Assembly (NCBI GenBank): GCA_008638375.1
Contig: CM018046.1
Span: forward strand, 42,617,706 to 42,681,705
Direction of reading: 5' to 3'
Length of the DNA stretch: 64,000 bases
Origin: Nyssa sinensis
Lineage: Eukaryota > Streptophyta > Magnoliopsida > Cornales > Nyssaceae
The position numbers and the translations under genes are program-made. Positions 22,168 through 34,394 of the stretch are shown here, one piece after another. Within the stretch, counting starts at the first letter, position 1. Each line of letters starts with the position of its first letter. The notes under the pieces were generated by a model, which saw nothing but the letters and a program-made list of their open reading frames with translations, was not told where the DNA came from and ran no database searches.

Positions 22168-23630
22168 ATGGCTGGTGGTGGTAATGTAAAGTTATGCGAG
22201 TGGGTGACAAGGTTGGAGGACTTTGTTGGTGCTCCACCGGATGATGCTATGCCCCTCTCGGTGCAGATCGATAAGCTGTCCCAAGAGGTGCAGAATGCCC
22301 AGAGAACACAAGAGGAACTCTGACAAACTGAATATGATCATTATCTTGAATCAAATAGTAAGTTAAATGATCTTCTTGGGGATGTTAGTTCTCTGACCGA
22401 ATCTTTGAAGGAGAGAGTTCGTTCCCTTGAAGATGAGGTGTCTCTCATGAAGCAGGTCTTGTATTAGACGAGTCCAGTGGTGCACGAGAGTTCGCAGAAG
22501 GCCAAGGTTCCTGACCCGAAACCCTTCTCTGGTGCACACAGTACAAAGGAGTTGGAAAACTTTCTATGGGATATGAACCACTATTTCAAAACAGCCCGGA
22601 CCCTAAATGCAGATAAGGTGGATCTCACTAATATGTATCTCCCTGTAGATGAAAAACTATGGTGGCGCACACGATCTGAGGATAGTTCACATCCACAGAT
22701 CACAACCTGAGATGCTTTAGTCTATGAAATGAATGAGCAGTTTCTTCCGAGCAACATAGCTTGGCAAGCGCGTGATGCTCCACGCAAATTCAAACATACG
22801 GGTACTGTTTGAGATTATGTCAAGCAATTCTCGTCCCTGATGCTTGACATTAAAAATATGTCGGAGGAAGATAAGCTATTCAATTTCATGGCTGGACTGC
22901 AAGGATGGGCGCAATCAGAATTGCAACGGCAAGGTGTGAAGGACTTGCCTACAGCTATGACAGCCACTGATGCTCTTGTTGATTATCGCCCATAGTCGAA
23001 TTCTGCGGAGAAATATGGCAAGTCAAAGGAGCAACAGAAAGGTAAGGGTTTCAACAAGAAGAAGAAGGACGGGGAATTTACCTCATTTTCTTCTGTAGAA
23101 AGGAGTGTAGACAAACCTTCCACATCCAATAGTGGAAAGTGTTGTTTCATCTGCGATGGCCCTTACTGTGCCATGAACTGTCCTAAAAAGGAGAAGCTAA
23201 GTGCTCTTGTTGCAGAAGACTTAACTTCTGATCGATCAGAGGAACCCACACGAGTCATCCCTCTCCAACTTTTGAATGTCATTCAGAAGAAGGAGGAACT
23301 AATGTCTGGAAAGGGATTGATGTATGTGCAGGTCTTATTAAGCAACATTGTTGTCCATGCCATGATCGACACTAGAGCCACCCATAACTTCATTTCTGAT
23401 CTTGAAGTACAACGGCTTGATCCTTCCCTAGTTAGTGATTCCAGCAGAATCAAAGTCGTAAATTCATAAGCGAAGCCTATTGGTGGAATGGCTTAAGATA
23501 TTCCCTTAAAAGTTGGCAATTGGAGAGGCCAATGTAGCTTTATGATGGTTCCCTTGGATGATTTTCAGGTAATACTTGGGTTGGATTTCTTTACAAAGGC
23601 GAAGGTTTCTGTTATGCCTAATCTGTAGGG
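22168..23630 (+). pseudogene. chromovirus Gag and protease region, with eight in-frame stops
   Basis: One reading frame from ATG 22168 runs through stops at 22321, 22465, 22708, 22810, 22993, 23467, 23494 and 23626. Gag pieces include a heptad-rich N-terminal part (LTESLKERVRSLEDEV) and a retrotransposon-gag segment (WDMNHYFKTARTLNADKVDL). A zinc-knuckle remnant reads CCFICDGPYCAMNCPKKEK, where the normal His appears lost. The aspartic protease reads MIDTRATHNFIS; the family has D-(S/T)-G-A, so the Gly has become Arg (GGA to AGA fits). The frame stays open apart from transition-type stops, so decay has been mainly by point mutation. Confidence 0.88.
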
Positions 23631-23640
23631 TCTTTTCATC

Positions 23641-25140
23641 ATGAACTTACCAAGTCCTTGTTTTGTTTTTTTAAGTAAGGCCAGAAGTACAGTGAAAATG
23701 GTTTCAGCGCTGCAACTCAAAGACGGACTCAGAAAGGGGCAAATGACTTATTTGGCCATGCTGTTCGAGAAAGAAACAAAGGAAGACTTGCAGTCTACAC
23801 CTGAGCATATACAAAAATTGCTTGATGAGTTCCAAGATGTGAAGCCAGATTAGCTTCCACCCAAATTACCGCTAAGAATGGAGATTGACCACCAAATTGA
23901 GCTAGTTCCGGGTGCTAAACCCCCTGCTCAAGCCCCTTATCGCATGGCTCCCTCTGAGCTTGCTGAGTTAAAAAAATAACTTACTGATCTTTTGAAGGCT
24001 GGCTTTATCCAGCCTTCCAAAGCGTCGTTTAGGTGCTCCTGTTCTGTTTCAGAAGAAGAATGATGGTTCCCTTAGGCTCTGTGTTGATTATAAAGCTCTT
24101 AACAAGGTGACAATCAGAAACAACTATCTGGTCCCTATAGTTGACGAGCTGTTTGACAGATTTGGGAAAGCTATGTACTTCACCAAGATGAACATACGGT
24201 CTGGGTATTATCAAGTTAAAATTGCAAAGGGGGATGAGTCTAAAACAGCCTGTGTTACGAGGTATGGCTCTTATGAGTACTTGGTCATGCCATTCGGCCT
24301 AACCAATGCTCCAACAACTTTTTGTACTTTGATGAATAATGTATTCCAGGAATACATCGATCGTTTTATTGTCATTTATTTAGATGATATAATTATTTTT
24401 AGTCAAACCTTAGAAGAACATGTTGATCATTTAAGATTGACATTGACTAAATTGAGGGAAACAGACCTATACTTGAAGCCTGAGAAGTGCGAGTTTGGCC
24501 AGAAGGAAATCATGTTCCTTGGCCATATTATTTCTAGGGGTACTGTTCGGATGGACCCAAAGAAAATTGCTACCATTCTTGACTAGCTAGTGCCAACTAA
24601 GGTGACAGAACTTCAGTCTTTCTTAAGCTTAGCCAACTACTACAGAAAGTTCATCTAAAACTATTCAAAGAAGGTGGCAGTTTTGACAGACCTTTTACGG
24701 AATGACAGAACATGGAAGTGGACTCGTGAATGCCAAGAGGTATTCGACCGATTGAAGGCGGTGTTCGATTTGCCTTTTGAGGTGCCAAACTGATGCCTCT
24801 GATTTTGCTATTGGAGGTGTCTTAGTGCAGGATAGACATCCAGTGGCTTTTGAAAGTAGGAAGCTGAGTGACACTAAAAAACGATATTCAATGCGTGAGA
24901 AGGAGATGATAGCAGTAGTACATTGTGTCAACACTTGGAGGCACTACCTACTAGGCAAACATTTCCTCATTTTGACGGACAATGTGGCCACTAGCTGCTT
25001 TCAAACCATAAAGAAGCTGACCCCGAAGCAAGCAAAGTGGCAGGATTTCATGACGCAGTTCCACTATATAATCCAGTACAAACCAAGCAGTGCAAATCAG
25101 GTTGCAAATGCTCTTAGTAGAAAGCCAATTGTGGAAGAGA
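23641..25140 (+). pseudogene. chromovirus reverse transcriptase and RNase H, disrupted
   Basis: The N-terminal linker ([21 protein letters not shown]) leads into RT. A frame change lies between 23980 and 24060. The 24107-24586 stretch carries MPFGLTNAPTTFC and the active-site VIYLDDIIIFS (about 24370-24400). TAG at 24584 and TAA near 24655 follow. Another frame change near 24770 leads to RNase H (QTDASDFAIGGVL, SMREKEMIAVVH). Catalytic residues look retained, but stops and shifts block expression. Confidence 0.9.
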
Positions 25141-26460
25141 ACATTGCAACGCTAAGCCTTATTACTGGAGATGTGTTGGAGAAGATCAGAATTGAGACAG
25201 AAACTGATCATGTGACTAGCTTACTCTTGAAGAAAGTCCAGGATGGTATCACGAGATTGTTTTGGATAGAGGAAGGTGTCCTCTATGCTAAAGGAAGAAG
25301 ACCGTATGTCCCTAAGTCTGGGGGCATCAGACAGTTGCTACTAAAAGAGTCTCACGATTCTCTTTGGGCAGGACATCCAGGCTAGAAGCGGACTCTTACC
25401 TTATTGTCGAAGAGCTATTATTGGCCCCGAATGGAAGCTGATGTTGAACTGTTTGTGCGGACCTGTTTGGTGTGCCAGTAGGACAAAACTGAAATGAAAA
25501 AGACGACGGACCACCTTAGAACCTCTCCTAATTACCAACAGACCTTGGGAGAGTGTTTCTATGGATTTCATCAATAGGTTGCCAAAGTTTAACAGCTTTA
25601 CTTCAGTTTTTGTTGTGGTTGACAAATTTTCGAAGTATGCAACTTTTGTACCAACCCCTAAAGTTTGTTCTGTCGAGATCACAGCACAATTGTTTTTCAA
25701 ACATATAGTGAAACATTGGGGTTTGCCCCTAGACATTGTTAGCGACAGAGATGCCTAATTCACGGGAAGGTTTTGGACAGTTTTGTTTGAGATGATGGGT
25801 TCAAAGCTGAATTTCTCAACTAGCAATCACCCACAGATTGATAGACAGACAAAAAGGGTGAACGCTATGCTTGAGGAATACTTTAGGCATTATGTGACAG
25901 CAAATCAACAGAACTGGGTTGAATTGCTTGATGTGGCACAGTTCTGCTACAATTTACAACAGAGCTCTTCCACTGGACAGACCGCTTTCGAGTTGGCAAC
26001 AGGCCAGCAGCCTCTCACACCTCATGAAGTTTCCAAGCAAAAGTCCTAAGGCCGATGCCCTACAACATAACGGTTTGCGAAATTGTAGTAGGAAAAGACT
26101 GAAGAAGCTAGAGATTGCTTGGTGAAGGCTAGAAAGAGGATCAAGAAGTAGGTTGATGAGAGCCGCAGACTAGTGGAGTTTGATTTGGGAGATAGAGTGA
26201 TGCTTGAAACTCACCCCTCAGATCTGGAAGAAGATAAGCCAGAAAACTACTCACAATGGGCTTATTCAACAATATGATGGGCCCTTTGTTATCACCAGAC
26301 GAATTGGAAGATTGGCGTATAGGCTGGACTTACCCAGCCGACTCAAGTTACAGCAAGTATTTCATGTGAGCTTTCTGAAAAAGTATAATGAGGACCTAAC
26401 TGATTCTTTAAGAACCAATTGGGCACGGGCACCTCCAACTATCAAAAAATAATACGCGGA
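25141..26460 (+). pseudogene. chromovirus integrase, disrupted
   Basis: The zinc-binding HHCC region (ESHDSLWAGHPG ... TCLVCQ) is broken by TAG at 25383 and near 25479. The core begins SMDFINRLPKF (25558), continues VSDRDA then TAA (25756), and SNHPQIDRQTKRVNAMLEEY. The motif is normally QTERVN, so the catalytic Glu is now Lys (GAG to AAG). The C-terminal part has a frame change near 26200 and resumes with LTPQIWKKISQKT and YDGPFVITRRIGRLAYRL. Confidence 0.88.
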
Positions 26461-26482
26461 CATGGCCAAGGCTATATTAGAC

Positions 26483-26640
26483 CACAAGATCGAGGGAATG
26501 AGTAAGAAGAATAGAAAGACTTACTACTTGGTCAAGTGGAAAGGGAAAGGGGCAGAAGAGGCAACGTGAGAGAAAGACACGATGCTATGGCAATTTGAGA
26601 AGGTGATTGAGCAGTACTTGGAGTCTCTTCCAATGAGGAC
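26483..26640 (+). pseudogene. C-terminal chromodomain of the integrase
   Basis: The translation HKIEGMSKKNRKTYYLVKWK is followed by GKGAEEAT, a stop, and EKDTMLWQFEKVIEQYLES. This is the chromodomain pattern (YLVKWKG .. TWEP-like) that defines chromoviruses and guides integration to marked chromatin. The conserved Trp after EAT is TGA at 26567-26569, again a G-to-A change. Confidence 0.85.
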
Positions 26641-26666
26641 GTTGGGTTCTCTTGGTGGGGAAGGCT

Positions 26667-27761
26667 TGTCAGACCCTAAGTAGGCTTAGCCGACAAGGAC
26701 ATACTTGGTGGCACCTTGCATCAAGTCATGATCCAAGTCAGGTAAGTAAGGTGGTGAAGACCTTATATGCAAGAGGTCATGGTCGTTCCTGTCAGACTGA
26801 CAATTGTTCCTAAGAAATATATAAGGGGGTCTTCCTCCCCACCACCCCAAGGCATGAGAGCAGCATGTCTAGGCAAGCCTTGGCATGGCATGGCTTGCCC
26901 AAGCTCTATGGACCCGTCGGTGTTGGATTGGGGTGGAGCATAGGGCATGGCTCGGTGGCATTGCGGTTGGATTCAATATGGCTCGGTGGCTGAACTACAG
27001 TGGGAATGACTACGATAGCTGAAAGTTGACTGAAGGAGTGGCATGGCATGTGCGGGACACATGACTTGACAGCATGGCATGGGTGCACCCCAACATGCAA
27101 GCAATTGGGCGCATAGCTTGGGTGCAGCCTACCATATACAAAAGTGGTTTGCTCAAATCCGTGGACACATGGACAAGGCAGTTATGTGATATCAGACATG
27201 TGTGTGTGTATATATATATATATGTGCATGTTGTGTTGGCATAACAGTTGCAAGCGAGTGGGTGAGCATGGATGTAGTGGCCTGCAGCAGTTTCAACTGC
27301 ACCACACATGTAGCAGCCTTGGAGGCGCTTGGCGCAGCAGTTGTAAGCAAGTGGGCGAGCATGGAGGTAGTGGCCTGCAACAATTTTAACTACACCACAC
27401 AGGTGGCAGCCTTGGGGGCGTGCAGCAAGGAAGGAGTAGTTCCAGATAACTGTTATGCCGCAGGTGGCGCTCTTAGACTTGCCAACAAATCCTTGGGCGA
27501 TTGAGGGTGCCAACTGCCATCTTCTCTGTGTATATAAACACACCAAGGCCTTGCATTTGAAGGCAAAGAGTCTTTGGGCAGAATTGTATTCCTTTGTAAT
27601 CTGATTGATGTCAATACAAAGGTGTGGGAGTGTTTTCCCTCTAAACAAGTGTTGTACTCTGTGTGTGTGTGTGTGCTGCCTTGTGAGTTTGAGGGCTGGT
27701 TGTAGAGGCAACGCTATCACTGGGGTGTCATTGTTGCGAAGCAAAAAGTTACCCCGTGATA
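26667..27761 (+). repeat. 3' LTR of the chromovirus
   Basis: It starts TGTCAGACCCTAAGTAGG after a purine-rich tract (GGTGGGGAAGGC, 26654-26665) and ends CCCCGTGATA. It contains TATATAAACACACC (27530) as a likely LTR promoter and (TA)n/(GT)n runs at 27199-27222 and 27660-27675. Confidence 0.93.
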
Positions 27762-27766
27762 GTTGC

Positions 27767-28330
27767 TATAGTGGTTGTTGATGATGGAAGTCATTGAGGG
27801 GACTTTGAAAGGGTGGGGGCTGGAGGGAGAGTGATGTGCTATAGAAAGAAAGCTAAAGCCTTGTTTTTCTTCTTCAGTTCATGTGATTTGAAATTAAAGC
27901 CCGGCTCCTTGTTAGCTTATTAACATGCTAGTGAACCCTAGCTTAGTATTGACAACATGTATGTATGTATGTATTAAAATCTCTAGGGAAGTAGGTACCA
28001 TCCACACAGGTGAAGCAAATAACGTGAGTGTCCACATTGTCTGAAGCCTGTAAGTGAAATTTGTAAGATTGCAGAACTACAAATAGCGCATTTATATTGA
28101 AGAAACAAATAAACATATTGATACTCTCAAAATTATTTCCTTGAAATAATTTAAATGTGGAGTGATGCAAGAGCAGAAGTTCATAAGAGGTTACTGTACT
28201 AATTACTGTTTACAGCCATTGTAGCATTCCTGTGCTATAGTACAATATGGTGCATGACACTTCATGATCTCACTTAATCTTCTTTTTGTGCAATGGTTCT
28301 ACTAAATCTTTTTTTAATTACTAGGAAAGC
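27767..28330. repeat. Continuation of the RLK copy 1 3' flank
   Basis: It resumes after the chromovirus with TATAGTGGTTGTTGATGATGG and aligns in reverse with 44520-45095. No gene is visible. It includes a (ATGT)n run at 27957-27973. Confidence 0.75.
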
Positions 28331-28845
28331 AAGTACTATTGTTTTAGTGGAGCAGAAATCAATATGAGCTGTTTAGCCTATTAATAACACTATTTGTCGT
28401 CATCACATTTGAAATTAATTATAATTGCATTGATTGTTAAGTAAACATGATTCAGCTGGAGTTACTAGCTTTCAAACAAAGGTTATACATATAATAGACA
28501 AAGTCAAGTACTATTGTTTTAGTGGAGCAGCAATCAATATAAGCTGTTTAGCCTATTAATAACACTATTTGTAGTCATGACATTTGAAATTAATTATAAT
28601 TGCATTGATTGTTAAGTAAACATGTTTCAGCTGGAGTTACTAGCTTTCAAACAAAGGTTATACATATAATAGACAAAGTCAAGTACTATTGTTTTAGTGG
28701 AGCAGCAATCAATATAAGTTGTTTAGCCTATTAATAACACTATTTGTAGTCATGACATTTGAAATTAATTATAATTGCGTCGATTGTTAAGTAAACATGT
28801 TTCAGGTGGAGTAAGTAGCTTCCAAACAAAGTTTATACATATAAT
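28331..28845 (+). repeat. Three tandem copies of a 175-bp unit
   Basis: Units start AAGTACTATTGTTTTAGTGG at 28331, 28506 and 28681. They are nearly identical; the last has the most changes (GTCGATTG, AGGTGGAGTAAG) and ends at the block junction near 28845. The inverted duplicate at 44385-44540 has a single unit, so the triplication arose in this locus after the duplication. Confidence 0.9.
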
Positions 28846-29848
28846 TTCTAAATTTTTATCCTGTTTTGGAAATTATAAAAATTATTAATTTCAGATGCCC
28901 TTTTTACCCTTCTATTCCAAATAATAATAATAATAATCAATCACTTTCAGATATTGACCAAAATCCTTAATAGCGGTAGAATTCTGCTAATGCTAGTTTA
29001 ATTATGTTAATTGAAAAACAGCCTTATCCATAAACCCACTTGGTTTTACTTTTGGGCTTGTGTGTTTGAGTGTGAAATGTTTGAACAGTTTTTTCATAGG
29101 TTAGAAATGTAGAATTAGTAAACTCATGGAATAGTATTGAGTTTGAGTAGTAAACTCATTTGAAAGAATGACAGCAACTTCTAAAATGTGAAACCCCAAC
29201 CTTAATGGGAATTGAACTCATTCTAGAATTATTGATTTTTCTAACCATGCTTGTTAATTATTCAATTCAAATTTAGTAGAAAAGTAAGGAAAATCTATTT
29301 TAAAGGTACAATCATAAAAATTTCTACCATCACTTTTAAATAAAATAAACTAAAGCCCCAACCTATACCATGAACTTTTTTTACTTATTTTCAGAACCAA
29401 ATTGATTTTAAAAGTATTTTTAAAAAGACATTTTCAAACTAAAAAGTGTATCCTGACTCCAAAAGTATCTCTTTAAAAAAAGTCTCTAAAAGTATCTTTT
29501 GAAAAGATATATTTTTACTTAAAATGTAGAGTCCAAATTAATAAGAATTCTGTGACACTTGAAACATATCCAACGTAGAAGTGTCTTTTGAAAAGATTAC
29601 TCTTTCCCAAACAACATAAATTTAAAAAATAAGAAAAAAATTATTAAAAAATAACGTGGGTTCGGTCAAAAACTCAATGTTAGCCGAGGCAACAGACAAT
29701 GATCCTATACAACATTGGGCCAAGTGAACCACATTGAGAAAAGAAAATATATATATTACAAGAGAGATTTTATCGTGATCAGTGGCAAATTGAGAAAGGT
29801 TATGTTGGGGTGAAAGTGAAAGTATTTATGTTTTTTTGTGGTCTAGTG

Positions 29849-30088
29849 TAGCCCTGTAAACGGGCCGGGTCTGATAGGCCCGATTCAGACCTGTACCCAT
29901 TTATATAAGATTCAGATTTATTAACAAGACCCAATCTAAATCCATTAAAAACTAATTAAATAAGTCGGGTATAGATTCGTTGGATAATACTCGCTAAAGA
30001 CCCGATCCGCTAAAACATTAACAAGCACACACACACACTCTCACCTCCTAACAAAGTTACTATATATGTACATACATACATAAAAGTT

Positions 30089-30120
<32 letters not shown>

Positions 30121-30777
30121 TCTCAATAAATTAAGTTGTCATCTTCAACATTCTAGTACCGTCTTGTGCTATGAAAATGTTTTGAAAATCACTTTATGAA
30201 ATTGTTTCATGAATCTAGCTATCAATGCCCAATTTCATTGAATGAACATTCCATTAAAAATCATTATAAGCGTTCTTTTGTCTTGGATGAGTAATCTTTA
30301 TTTCATTTTATGACATTTTCATTCTATGTCATTTTTATTCAATTTCCTATTATATTTAGGAGTAAGAAAACATTTTGTAGACCTAAATTCTTGATAAAAA
30401 TCAAAAGATTTCTAGATGACAATTATTGTCATTTTACCATTCATCATGTGTCCGATCGTAAGAACGAAATATACAAATAATAGTGGCTATCATATGAAAT
30501 AGTTTCAATCAACAATGACATAATCGGCACTAATAAAATCTTTTATTTGTAAAGCCAAGTTGGACTACTCCAAATAGAAAATTTTAGCTCCCATTTTTTT
30601 TTGCTTTTTTGCAAACGGGTCAACTTTTCAGTCGAAGACCCGGATCCGGATCTGGATCTCGTTGAGGTGGGTCATAGTGGATCCGGATCCAAGTTTAGAC
30701 CCGTTTAAATTTGATGGGTTTGGGTCCGAATCTAGATCTTAAAAGATCTATCCAAATCCGACTTGTTGACAAGCCTA
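29849..30777. mobile_element. hAT-like non-autonomous element, older than the duplication
   Basis: It is bounded by the 8-bp duplication GTCTAGTG (29841-29848 and 30778-30785). Ends are TAGCCCTGTAAACGGG and, reverse-complemented, TAGGCTTGTCAACAAG, imperfect terminal inverted repeats. The terminal regions are rich in GGGTC/GGATCC words, common in plant hAT MITE-like elements. No transposase is present. The same element lies at 51281-52184. Confidence 0.75.
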
Positions 30778-30934
30778 GTCTAGTGAGCCACCCTGAGAAA
30801 GTGTTTTGGCAAGTTGAGAAACTTCCTTAGGAAAGGTTTCGGGTTTGATATCTTAGGTCCAGCTAATTGATCCGTAGTCACTTCAAGTCCATTTGAGTTT
30901 GTAAACATCATGATTTGGGCTAAAATTGATGCAG

Positions 30935-31065
30935 TTTGGGTTGGATGAAAGCCCAACCAAAAGATTGAAAACAAAGCCACACCAATTGGCACCTCAACCC
31001 AAGGCTGCAGACATGAAGGCACTGTGGTCCAAATTAGTTGCATTAGGATGGGATGGGTTACTCAG
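30935..31065 (+). other. Exon-like fragment, unidentified
   Basis: After TTGATGCAG (acceptor-like) the frame reads FGLDESPTKRLKTKPHQLAP and ends WSKLVALGWDGLL before CTCAG/GTGAGC, a strong donor-like site. The 131-nt length leaves a split codon. A copy lies at 52342-52472 with the donor changed to GC. I do not recognise the protein. It could be a captured or relict exon; the opposite-strand 87-codon ORF here is the less convincing alternative. Confidence 0.3.
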
Positions 31066-33032
31066 GTGAGCATGGAAGAATTACCATCTAAACCTATCCC
31101 TTTTTTTTATCTCTTCATTTTATTAGTATAAGAACTTCATTGACAAAATAGTATGGACACCTAATATACTTTAATTAGGTAATTCTCTTATTATTAATAA
31201 ATACGAGAGATAAAATAATTATTAATTATTAAATATGTTCATGTTTTTATTGATCAAAAAGTGTTCTTTACTTGTATATAACTTTCGGTATAAAAAATAC
31301 CTTATATGTGATTTTTTGATTGTATATAATTTTTCTTAAAAAAATATAATATTTAACTTAAGGAGTAAATAAAAAACTCCTAATATTCTTTTAAATTAAA
31401 GAAGTTATATTTTTTTCCTTTACTCACAGTCATAATTTTCCCTACCACATTATTTTTTACTCAAATGATAAAGAATTAAGAAATATAATTATTAAGAAAT
31501 ATCATAAATGATATATATATATATATAAGTAACCAATTTATTATTCTAATAATTAATATTATAAAGAATTCTTTAGAAAAAAAATATAACTATTAATTAT
31601 CAATCATAGAACATAATCAATCGTAAGCATTCAACCAAAACAGAGTGTATTGAATCAAGAGAGAATAGAGTGCATTGAAGGAGAGAATAAATGGCAAAGA
31701 AAAGAATCTACATATTATTAGTATAATACCGGAAAGGTCAATGTAATTATTTTATAATTTTATTGTTATTAATTTATTTTTTATAATTTGATGAAGCAAG
31801 TATTTACTATTTAGACACCCCAAATAAATAAAAAAAGATGCAGAAGACCATTAAAAAAGGACCTGGAGATAACAAAAATATAATACTATTTTTCATTGTT
31901 ATCTGAATTTTATTTTATTTTTTTGAAATTTTGTGAGTCTTTTTCTATAAGTAAATATAAAAATTAACTAATTATATATAATGAACGTTAAGAATTAAGT
32001 ATTGAAAAATGATCATTAAAAATTGGTCTTTAAAATATTAATTGTTAAAATATTTTAAATTAAAAATCAAATTCAGGAAAAAGTGACTACATTAAATAGT
32101 GAGTAGCCTTGGAATTAATCTTTAAAAAGTAATTAATTAAAACAAAAATAAGATTTTTTTTTTTTTTTTATCTAAAATGGTGCCAAAATGCTCTTAATCT
32201 TGGGCTGTTTTAAGCTTGATCTCGGTCCAAACTCCAGAGCGGCTTAATCTTGGATTAACACTGACTCTTGGGCTGATCTGGTTGACAAAGAACTTAGGCA
32301 TATTTACTTGGGCTCCAAGTTGAACACAAGGGGCTTGAATTTCAACTGGCCAGGCTGGACCTTTTTATATTTCTTTTCCTTCGGTGATCAATAATGGACT
32401 CTCAACTCAAGTACAAGCCCATCAATTCAGTTCATAATGTTTTCAATCACTTTTGTCATGTGAATAGCAAAATTAAAATTTTAATTTCCTAGCATTTTTT
32501 AAATGTGAGTAAACTGACGTATCGTCCCTGTGACAAACAGTGGTTGGGGAGTTTAATGAATTAGATTAAGAGGAATGCGATAATCAATGGCAAAAATTGA
32601 AAAATCGTGATACTTACTAGAACTTGAGTTTTCAATCGTCTTTCTCGTTAGATTAAAGGACATGTATTGAAATTGAACATTAATTATTTATATAATTGTC
32701 CTGGTTGGGCATCTTTTTTTTTATTCGTTTTCCTTTTTGTCATCTATCTCAAATATGGCATTAGCAAGGGCGGAGTTAGGTGGTCGTTGGGATGGGCTGT
32801 AACCCTCCTCAAAATCTAGTAAAAAAAAATATTACACGTAAAATTTTAAAATTATAGGATTTTATTTGAAACTGATATAAAATTAAAAAATTGAATTATT
32901 ACAATTGATAATTGATGACCTTATTTGAAATCAGAATAAAATTTCAGAGTACTAAAGTATAATTAACCCTATAAGTAAAGTACAAGTCTTAACTTATAAA
33001 GGATCGTTAATAAAAGAATCAACACGTATATA

Positions 33033-34394
33033 TAGAGGTGGCAAAAGTTATCCAAATCTGTCAACCCGTCCTAACCCGTCCACTATCAACCCGCCCTAAC
33101 CTGCCCATTTAGTTAGCGGGTCATAAACGGGTTGGGTAACAAGGAACCCGTTAATTTAGCGGGTCAATACGGGTTGAATATGGGTGTTTGACGGATTGAG
33201 AATGAAAAATAATAAAATAGTATAAGAATATATATATATATATATATAAAAGATATATATATATAAATGGAGATATATATCTTATATATATTTATATATA
33301 TATATATATATCTTTATTTAGGAAAGAACAAAATACTAAAACATATACACTAGATTATAAAACAAAATTAATATTTAGAGAATGTAATTCAAGATCACCA
33401 TATATATAAACAAAACACAAACCAAAAACTTGTGATTCAAAATAAATTGAATTGATCTTCACTAGGAGTTTTGAATACCATTTTTCTTCATAAACGATAA
33501 TTGGCATATACAAACCACATCAAAGATATACATGTATAAAAATATGAATTCATCTTATTAATCTATATTAATTATCATAGAAAAAATAAAATTTCTTACC
33601 ACTACTTAAATACATAAAAAAATTAATTACATATATATAGTTTGTTTTTCAATATGAAATAAAATAGGATTAGGTATTTTTTTTTAATATGTTTCCAAAT
33701 TTGATCCGGTTAGAAATGATAGATTCACCAGGATATCTGTACGTGTGTGTGTGTATATATATAATTTTTTTTCTCGAAATGAATTAAAATAGGATTAGGA
33801 TTTTATTTTTATGTTTCCAAATTTGATCAAGGTAATCCTAAATTTTAATTTCTTATTAATTTCCAATTGTGGGATGATAACGATTTTACTGGTTTTTATT
33901 TATATTTTTTGTTATCTAAGATGTCCAAAAATAAAATCTTTATTACAAAAAAATCTAACAGAATGTATTTCATGTTAGAAATATGATTGTTTATATTAAA
34001 ATAAGTTGATCCAATATAGACCGAGAAAAATACTTAAAATTTATGAAAAATAAAATTTTCAATAAGAAATGTTGTGTGATATTTTTTTGTTTATCCAAAA
34101 AGATTAAAAATCAATTTTCAATACCTAAAATAACAAGTTAATGTATTTTATGAATTGAATAATTTATTTTAGAAACATTTTAAAATTATTTTTTCAAAAG
34201 AAAAAAATCACGTTGTGATACCTAAAAAAAATATAATAATAGAATATATACCTAAAAAAAAGTTGGGGCGTGGGTCAAATTCGGGTTGACCCGACTCGTA
34301 TTTGACCCGCTCAATTCGGGTCAAATATGGGTTTAACCCGTTTATGACCCGACTCGTTTACAACCGACTCAACCCGTCCGTTTTGCTAGGCCTA
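33033..34394. mobile_element. hAT-like non-autonomous element, younger than the duplication
   Basis: It is flanked by perfect 8-bp duplications CGTATATA (33025-33032 and 34395-34402). Ends are TAGAGGTGGCAAAA and, reverse-complemented, TAGGCCTAGCAAAACGG. Terminal regions contain repeated AACCCG/CGGGT words. The interior is AT-rich without a transposase. Block A' has the empty site (near 53440), so it inserted after the segmental duplication. Confidence 0.85.

Larger units (their letters stand above)
17097..27761 (+). mobile_element. Ty3/gypsy chromovirus, full-length but heavily mutated, carrying a nested solo LTR
   Basis: LTRs start TGTCAGACC (17097 and 26667) and end GTGACA/GTGATA (22134 and 27761). 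They are flanked by the duplication GTTGC (17092-17096 and 27762-27766); the empty site is visible, inverted, near 45095-45105. Domain order is Gag, protease, RT, RNase H, integrase, chromodomain, as in chromoviruses. The 5' LTR is expanded to 5.0 kb by a solo LTR; without it both LTRs are about 1.09 kb. At least fifteen in-frame stops and about four frameshifts make it inactive. Every stop I checked can be restored by one C-to-T or G-to-A reversal (CAA, CAG, CGA or TGG). Confidence 0.95.

Noticed and set aside
22146..26640. Possible endogenous pararetrovirus instead of a retrotransposon
   Set aside because: Long terminal repeats, a 5-bp target duplication, an integrase and a C-terminal chromodomain all point to a Ty3/gypsy chromovirus.
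27010..27744. Minus-strand ORF of 244 codons in the chromovirus 3' LTR
   Set aside because: It lies wholly in an LTR, has low-complexity (HTHTH, YIYIY) runs from microsatellites, and has no counterpart family.
30780..31043. Minus-strand 87-codon ORF conserved in both duplicate blocks (with 52187-52450)
   Set aside because: The few differences all change residues, and the plus strand offers a more exon-like reading with splice-like borders. Conservation is explained by recent duplication.
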